Of a stretch of DNA of 23,907 bases, positions 18,734 through 23,907 are shown one piece after another (position 1 is the stretch's first letter; each line of letters opens with the position of its first letter). The translations under genes and the position numbers were made by a program. The notes under the pieces are model-generated. The model was not told the origin of the DNA. It did no database searches and saw only the letters and a program-made list of their open reading frames with translations. The DNA comes from Reticulitermes lucifugus (taxonomy: Eukaryota > Arthropoda > Insecta > Blattodea > Rhinotermitidae), in contig JAKCWW010005941.1 in assembly GCA_026260175.1 (NCBI GenBank), positions 10,194 to 34,100 on the forward strand, in the 5' to 3' direction.

Positions 18734-18914
18734 CTCTTTTGGGATTTTATGCAGTGTAGAATGGTAGTTTCTTACCGACGTTTCGGGAAAACATATCAGT
18801 CTCATCTTAGAGGGTCAAACAGTCCCTGCTGGACCCTCAAAGACGGGACCGATAGGTTTTCCCGAAACGTCGGTAAGAAACTACCATTCTACGCTGCATA
18901 AAATCCCAAAAGAG
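18734..18914. repeat. 181-bp full-length palindrome (foldback MITE)
   Basis: Base 18734 pairs with 18914 and pairing continues to the centre near 18824. The outer 59 bases on each side (CTCTTTTGGGATTTTATGCA to ...CGTTTCGGGAAAAC, mirrored by GTTTTCCCGAAACG to ...CCCAAAAGAG) differ at only one position that I found. The inner 30 bases on each side pair with several mismatches (for example AGAGGGTC with GACCCTCA). An element with essentially no loop is best read as a foldback-type MITE. Its transcript would form a long hairpin. Confidence 0.9.
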
Positions 18915-19019
18915 TGCAGGTGTCATTTACACTGTGGTGGAAGCTTGAAGTCACACAGAGTACAACCTGTATTTTTGGACTTTGTTATGGATCCATTTCC
19001 ATTGTTACTTTATTTTTAG

Positions 19020-19930
19020 GAACGTGGTGAATGTGTGCAGAGTGATACAGAGGAAACACTTGGCCATGGAATTTTGTTGCAGAAAAGGAAAGAAATTTCA
19101 CTTGGTGCACCCTCAAATGTTGAGCAAGTGAGAAAGTGTAATGAAAATAGCAGTTTGGAAGCATCACATGGAGGTGAAACAAAGCCATCATCACCATCAT
19201 CAATATTGGGTCTGTTGGATTTAATTGATGATCATTCAAATTGTGATAGCAAATCCATGAGTGAACCAGATACTTCGTGGAACCCATTGTGTGATGGTAA
19301 GAAGAATTCATCTGTAGAGTACCTTCCAGCAGGAGCAAATTTAAATGTCTGTAATAAAAAGTCAAAGGATGCACGAGACACAAAAAGTACACCTTTAAGA
19401 AAGGAAAGGAAGGCCGCTGGCGTAAAAAACGATTCTCATACTGCACCGTTTAAGATCACAAGCAACTGTGATACTTTTTCAGACATTACATCATCACAAA
19501 GCACAAATTCACCATTAGACACAGAAAGAAATGAAGTACACAATTCAGTCATAAAACATTCTGAGCATTGTGATAAAATTACCGTGAAGAAACAACAGAA
19601 GTTAGGGTCATCGTTGGAGTGCCTAAAAATGGAAACAAGCAGCATTAATGATTGTAGAACAGAAAATATTGGTGGTGTGCCACGTGACGTTACTAAGAAA
19701 GAAACGCCAGTTTCTACAAGGAGTTTCTTTCAGGTTATTGCAAATAATGTGGAAAAGTCAACACAGGCCAGGAGCCCAAAGGGGCTTTATGGTGTGAAGA
19801 ATAATTCTTTCTCCCCAAACAGTACTCCTGACATGAAGGCAGGACAACCCAAGGCTGCACTTGGAGCTGTGTTGAAGCAAGAAGCATCAGGGACTGACAC
19901 TCGGGTCAAGAGGGTAAATTCTTTTGCAAG
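19020..19930 (+). CDS. TDRD12-like gene: large disordered linker exon
   Basis: Exon of 911 bp, 303 codons plus two bases, open throughout. The acceptor is CTTTATTTTTAG and the donor is a strong CAAG|GTAAGG. It starts in phase 0 with ERGECVQSDTEETLG and joins cleanly to the 13879-13986 exon. The protein is rich in Ser, Thr, Lys, Asp and Asn, with SSPSSILGLLDLIDD, a basic TPLRKERKAAGVK and a final RVKRVNSFAR. There are no membrane segments and no known domain. In TDRD12 proteins a long poorly conserved linker separates the first Tudor domain from the helicase, which fits the position. An open frame of this length in AT-rich intronic surroundings is strong evidence that it is coding; the family label depends on the Tudor exons. 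Confidence 0.85.
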
Positions 19931-20211
19931 GTAAGGAGCAAATACAATCTGTATGGTGAAGTGAACATTAACCCTACAAGTGCCGGCTTTAATTTTTACA
20001 TTTCCAAGTAAAAACACTACAGAATTGAGGCCCAACAAAAATACACACCAATCCTATAATTTTTAATCAGCATAGAACCTTATAAGTGAAATAAATTGAA
20101 CAATATAAAGTAACTGCTTTTTATATTGTTATGGTTTTGGACACTACTGAAAAAAAGCTGTGTGTGACCTTAAGTTCAAAATGTACAAAATAATGCTTAA
20201 TGTATTAGCAA

Positions 20212-20345
20212 GGACTGTGTCATGGCACAGGTGGTTAGTCACTGGCCTCTCTTTGCAGAGGCCCAGGTCTGAACCCAGGCCAGTCCATGAAGGATTTGTG
20301 GAGGTAAAAGTGGAAGTGGGACAGGTTTTTTTGACCATATTTATC
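20212..20345 (+). mobile_element. tRNA-derived SINE fragment
   Basis: The A box is TGGCACAGGTGG at 20223-20234. A TTAGTCACTGGCCTCTC head follows, with B box GGTCTGAACCC at 20266-20276 and then CAGGCCAGTCCATGAAGGAT. The head differs from both other SINEs in the window. The body is short and fades near 20345, so the copy is truncated or old. It is not a functional tRNA gene, because the acceptor stem does not pair. Confidence 0.65.
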
Positions 20346-21419
20346 TGCCATTAATCCTATATATGATCTTAGCAATTGAGAGTATTGCTAAATAAAAAAC
20401 TTCTCTGTTTTGGCAACTTTCTTTAAAATTTCTTTACAAATTATTTGTTAACAGTGTGATGTTTTAAGTCTCTGTTCATTCTGCCTTGTAGTGGTAAATT
20501 GTTCTTTAAATCATTGATCTTCATGTGACTGCTTTCACACACTGGATCAATGCACCCATCCTCAGAAACACAATCATTTTAACTGTCACATATGTTTTTT
20601 TTTCACCTTCACTATGCTCAGTATTACTGAGGTCACATCTTTCTGCCTCAGGTTTGCAGTTTTATTAGTGTCTTTCACTGCGCCCTTTTGTAGCCACCAT
20701 TTCAGGTTGTCTTATTTCATGGGTAAATAACGCGTATCAAAGAACTGTAAATGTAAGAATATCTCTTGACTATTTAATTTAGATGAAGTGCCAACAGATA
20801 CAGCAGTTGTTGTAAGAGTAGAAATTTTTGACCTGCACACCACAGAACAGTGAGGCTGAGCACTTGTAGCTACTGCCTGATTTTATAATCTCTAGTATGT
20901 ACTTAAATCATGGCTTATATAAATAATGAAGTAATTGTAAGGCTGGAGTGCTTGAAGTAATTTCAGATATTTAGAAAGTGGCTTGAGTGTGAAATTTCAG
21001 AGACCTGGTGGGAGCAATGGATGGGAGATATGAATGGGCATCCCCTGGCTATAGTGTGCTTCACTTAGTGTTCTTTCAGTATAGCACTCTTGCCAACTGC
21101 TTTTTTTTTTTAATCTGTGCAGAAATTTCATGCAGTTGAAATATTTTTTGAGTGCTTGCATTTATGTTTACTGCCACCACCATGCGTTAAGTGATGGCTG
21201 AGTGTAGCTGGTTGGCATTAGCAACTGCTCAAGTTGGGTGGGGAGGATGTCCACACCTCTCAAGGAAGAAGCCACAATAAATCACAGAAGCATGTAGCCA
21301 TAATTTAGTTCTATGCTTTTAAGTGATATGGTGTGGCATATGTTACATCTTGTCTTGTGTACGTAATGTGCTGTAATAGTTTTTCCTTATTATCTTGACC
21401 ATAATTATTCATGACGAGT
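20346..21419 (+). other. Intron sequence, unassigned
   Basis: About 1.1 kb with no recognisable gene, RNA or repeat. It contains a T10 tract near 21102. If the helicase portion of the host gene continues to the right, this is intron. Confidence 0.4.
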
Positions 21420-21735
21420 CAAAGTGTGATTGCACGTGTGTGACGAAAGCTTTGTAATTATGTGTATGCAAAGTTTGTCATTAGAAGTGAAATTGAATGT
21501 CATTAGATGCATTGAAGCAGGAGAGCACCAGCTGGATGTCTGTAAAGCATTAGACTTATCAGGATCAACAGTACAGTCTGTTTTGGAAACTACAGACAAA
21601 ATCAAGGACTGTGGAAAGATAGTTCCCACTCGTAATGTGGTTTCACCTAGCACTCTTGTTTCCTGGAACCAGTTAAGAACACTGAGTGAGGGATGTCTGT
21701 ATCCAGTTTTATGGTTTTACACAGTTCACATAAAA
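21420..21735 (+). mobile_element. Tigger/pogo-like fragment, copy 2
   Basis: A better-preserved version of the 3050-3455 fragment. The frame gives LSLEVKLNVIRCIEAGEHQL and DVCKALDLSGSTVQSVLETT, then DKIKDCGK. This is the CENP-B-type N-terminal helix-turn-helix of pogo/Tigger transposases, including the S-T-V recognition-helix start. The terminal segment GGAACCAGTTAAGAACACTG follows within about 60 bp, then AGTGAGGGATGTCTGTA, as in copy 1. The second HTH and the whole DDE core are missing. Confidence 0.7.
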
Positions 21736-21971
21736 CTTCATATGCTTCAGAGTACCATATTTTGATCTAGCATGTGGTCCAGTTCAAGTGCAGAAGCTTA
21801 CACAACAAAATTTGGTGGAATTTATTTTCTTTTTTTTCACCAGTTTGATGGGGTTAGATTTATTGCTGTGAACTAGGGTGTCAAGTTTATAGAGAAGATA
21901 ACCCCTTTCACAGTTATCATTTTTCAGGAAAATGTCTATGCAGAACATGTTTAACAATGTGCACATTTACA

Positions 21972-22060
21972 AGAATGAAATAGAATAGAATAGAGAAGGG
22001 TGGGCACTGTAGTAACCTGTGCACTTTGACCATAATCAACCTTTTGTGCAGCCCTTTTGC
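21972..22060 (-). repeat. 3' untranslated end and (TATTC)n tail of the non-LTR element
   Basis: Short 3' untranslated region after the RNase H frame, ending on the minus strand in CTCTATTCTATTCTATTTCA. A short pentamer tail instead of poly(A) is consistent with non-LTR clades that use tandem 3' tails. Confidence 0.6.
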
Positions 22061-22768
22061 TCATGCTTTTAGCAGCCTTGCACCTTTAACAAAGTGCAGT
22101 ATCCTGCTGATGGATATGTCCTCAGAGTCACCTGGTTTCATAAAATGTTGACCTAGGTGCCTGAATCTTAATGTGGCCAAAGCGTCATAGTCACAAGGAA
22201 CGTGTGAGGCCGTTTCAGATGCTTGTTTGCACCTATCACACCCAGGAATGTGTACCAGCCCCAGTTTAAATAGATGGCCTTTTAAATGACTGTGTCTTGT
22301 TAATAACCCCATCATTATTTGTACCTGGTTTCTGCTGAAGTTGCTTAATTCTCCAGCTCTTGTAGCAGAGGGTCTTTTAAGAAAGCCCTTAGCCTGCCTT
22401 TGTCCGTGAATGGACTGCCAATACTCCTCATGTTTCCTACTTGCCCAGTCCCTGATCACCTCTCTGGCAACCTTTGCAGATGTACCAATTGCAGGCTCAG
22501 GTGCTATGAGTGGATGTGAGGAGCCTTGTCTGGCTAATTGATCAGCTCTTTCATTTCCATCATTGCGCATGTTTCTTGGCACCCATAGCAGTTGGATCCT
22601 TTTATGTTCTGCCAGTTTCACAAGGGACTGGTGGCAGTCCCAGATTGATTTAGAATTTATCTGGAAACTGTCAAGAGCCTTGATGTCTGCTTGACTGTCA
22701 GAAAGAATATAGATGTTCATACCTGTGCACAGTGGGCCAGAATGTGTCAAAACCTGGCCAGAAGTCAA
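22061..22768 (-). CDS. 5'-truncated non-LTR retrotransposon ORF2: RNase H and zinc-knuckle end
   Basis: Open frame of 235 codons covering the end of a retrotransposon polyprotein. Residues 19-32 (IYILSDSQADIKAL) carry the RNase H active-site Asp at 24, and residues 61-80 carry WVPRNMRNDGNERADQLAR with Asp 76. The usual WVPGH is replaced by WVPRN, so the conserved His is lost. The first Asp and Glu of the RNase H site should lie upstream and are absent, so the element is truncated at about 22770. A CDRC...H....C cluster (about residues 180-193) is the zinc-knuckle-like motif that follows RNase H in I/Loa/R1-like clades. The frame is unbroken, so the copy is relatively young, but it cannot be functional. 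The M at the start is only the first in-frame codon and not a true initiator. Confidence 0.85.
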   Translation of the reverse strand: MTSGQVLTHSGPLCTGMNIYILSDSQADIKALDSFQINSKSIWDCHQSLVKLAEHKRIQLLWVPRNMRNDGNERADQLARQGSSHPLIAPEPAIGTSAKVAREVIRDWASRKHEEYWQSIHGQRQAKGFLKRPSATRAGELSNFSRNQVQIMMGLLTRHSHLKGHLFKLGLVHIPGCDRCKQASETASHVPCDYDALATLRFRHLGQHFMKPGDSEDISISRILHFVKGARLLKA

Positions 22769-22856
22769 ATTTTAAGTTGTAGTATATGAGTATTACATGT
22801 ATTCCATTTGCAAGACAAATGCCAGTCTTTCATAATGTGCAAGTTGTAACGTTCAG

Positions 22857-23012
22857 GGAGGCCTGTGCTTGCCAGCGACTGCTAGAAGTTGGGAGTTTGG
22901 TCGAACACTTGCTAATGGAGGAATGTAACGTCGTCATGTGGTGTTATTTGTGCTTTCATTCTGACATAGTGTGCATTAAAAACTTGTGTCATATCTCAAG
23001 TAATAGATTGGG
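22857..23012 (+). CDS. Candidate exon, phase-compatible with the TDRD12-like gene
   Basis: Possible internal exon of 156 bp: acceptor TTGTAACGTTCAG (weak pyrimidine tract) and donor TGGG|GTAAGTAC (strong). It holds 1 base + 51 codons + 2 bases. The first base would complete the AG left by the 19020-19930 exon, giving Arg. The peptide EACACQRLLEVGSLVEHLLM continues to a Cys-rich stretch ending SSNRLG. I do not recognise a domain and cannot place it on TDRD12. The higher CpG content is unlike the surrounding intron. A chance open frame next to a good donor is a real alternative. Confidence 0.35.
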
Positions 23013-23394
23013 GTAAGTACTTTTTATGTCAATACTGAATTCTTTACAACTGTCACTATCCACCTCCTTCTGTGAGGATTTCTACACTAATGTGAAAAAT
23101 GAAGGAATTTGAAAATTAGCGATATTTCACATGGATTACAAAATTACTTCCATGAACTTCCGCTCTGATTCTTACGTTACTATATACTTTGACAAATGCA
23201 CAACATGATACAAGAAGAATTAGCTGCCCTTTCTTGCCACTTTTGGTTTGATTGCCATTTAATGTGAAACTGTGATACAATCCCGTTTGACTGCAGTTCA
23301 CGCAATGCGTTGCACGAAATGTAGTTACACCATTGCAATGGTGTAACTAAGTGCTGATGGTGATGTAAGGCTCATGTAAGTTTGTGCAATGAAA
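23013..23394 (+). other. Unassigned sequence with a perfect palindrome
   Basis: No gene seen. Bases 23322-23349 form a perfect 28-bp palindrome (arm TAGTTACACCATTG, no loop). Confidence 0.6.
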
Positions 23395-23907
23395 TTTCCT
23401 TCCTACACGATTGGTTGTGACTGGACAAGAATTTTTCGTCTTTCATGAGATGTTCACAATGATTGATGGGAGGGTATATAATGCTATCACTTCCACTTCA
23501 TCAGCTCAGGTATGCTACACATGCAGACATCGCATAAGGAAATTGATACTATCGATGGTACCTTGAGAAGACCAGTGGATATAACAGCTTTGAGATTTGG
23601 TTTATCTACACTGCATGCCTGGATCAGGTTTTTTGAATACTTTCTACACGTTGCGTATCGACTTGACATTAAAAAATGGCAAGCTCATGGTGATGACGAC
23701 CGCCAAAAAGTGAAAAAATGTAAAGAGCTTATTCAGAAAAAATTCAGAAGTGAGATGGGCCTACTGGTTGACCAAGCAAAGCCTGGCAGATGCAGGACCA
23801 CTAATGATGGTAACACAGCGGGGCGTTTCTTTAAGAATCCTTCGCTTGCTTGCTTAGTCGTCCTCTTCAACCTTCCGGTGTCGAGGTTCACACGAGGGAT
23901 CTCCATG
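23395..23907 (+). pseudogene. Transib/RAG1-core-like transposase fragment, frameshifted, runs off the window
   Basis: Partial transposase in two frames. From 23396 the first frame reads NFLPTRLVVTGQEFFVFHEM, then FTMIDGRVYNAITSTSSAQ and VCYTC, to about 23530. From about 23525 a second frame reads RRPVDITALRFGLSTLHAWI, RFFEYFLHVAYRLDIKKWQ, IQKKFRSEMGLLVDQ and TTNDGNTAGRFFKN (to about 23845). From memory of the families, the TMIDG...T.TSS..C..C block, the ALRFGLxxLHAWIRFFE helix and the NDGNTARRFF block correspond to Transib-type transposases. The last blocks align in order with the RAG1 core region from the zinc-binding C-x-x-C through the nGNFARRL motif. The third catalytic residue (Glu) should lie to the right. 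Sequence after 23850 loses similarity. Confidence 0.55.

Noticed and set aside
18707-18901. 64-codon plus-strand frame
   Set aside because: It lies across the 181-bp palindrome, which explains its open reading.
18985-19446. 153-codon minus-strand frame
   Set aside because: Antisense shadow of the 19020-19930 exon; it has no motif, and the plus-strand frame has good splice sites on both sides and is twice as long.

Overview
This window is eukaryotic nuclear DNA, AT-rich and almost certainly from an arthropod, most likely a hemimetabolous insect with a large repeat-laden genome. The evidence is short exons with canonical splice sites separated by 1.5-5 kb introns, several mariner/Tc1 families, tRNA-derived SINEs with (TTTAC)-type tails, non-LTR retrotransposon 3' ends with microsatellite tails, and CCTAA/TTAGG-like telomere-type sequence. 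Nothing prokaryotic is present. A single N at 12082 shows that this is draft assembly. A cockroach or termite would fit, but the species cannot be fixed from sequence alone.

One host gene runs left to right through most of the window. I see five internal exons whose reading-frame phases all join: 2654-2746, 4267-4475, 8895-9040, 13879-13986 and 19020-19930. A sixth candidate at 22857-23012 also has a matching phase. The first two encode the distal half of an extended Tudor domain that resembles the N-terminal Tudor of TDRD12, a Tudor/DEAD-box piRNA-pathway factor. The next three encode a hydrophilic Ser/Lys/Asp-rich linker of roughly 390 residues. The Tudor core and start codon should lie to the left of the window, and any helicase domain to the right.

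The rest is upstream flank or intron filled with mobile DNA. Region 1-2240 holds a decayed DD34D mariner (minus) beside a second Tc1/mariner-superfamily relic (plus). A roughly 245-bp MITE with TTAA ends occurs three times (2342, 4760, 16970). Region 5040-7555 is a pile of non-LTR 3' ends, one on plus and three on minus, two of them converging tail to tail. Region 7796-8720 is another Tc1/mariner relic. Region 9291-13195 is the most unusual structure: a very large inverted repeat whose arms are built of tandem 70-bp units around a degenerate telomere-like core. Three unrelated DNA transposons appear to have inserted into it (piggyBac-like, pogo/Tigger-like and mariner).

Further right are SINEs (13572, 18363, 20212), an exact 81-bp tandem duplication (15770), a 181-bp full-length palindrome (18734), a Tigger-like fragment (21420, paired with one at 3050), a 5'-truncated non-LTR element that still keeps an open RNase H frame (22061-22768, minus), and at the right edge a frameshifted transposase fragment resembling the Transib/RAG1-core superfamily.
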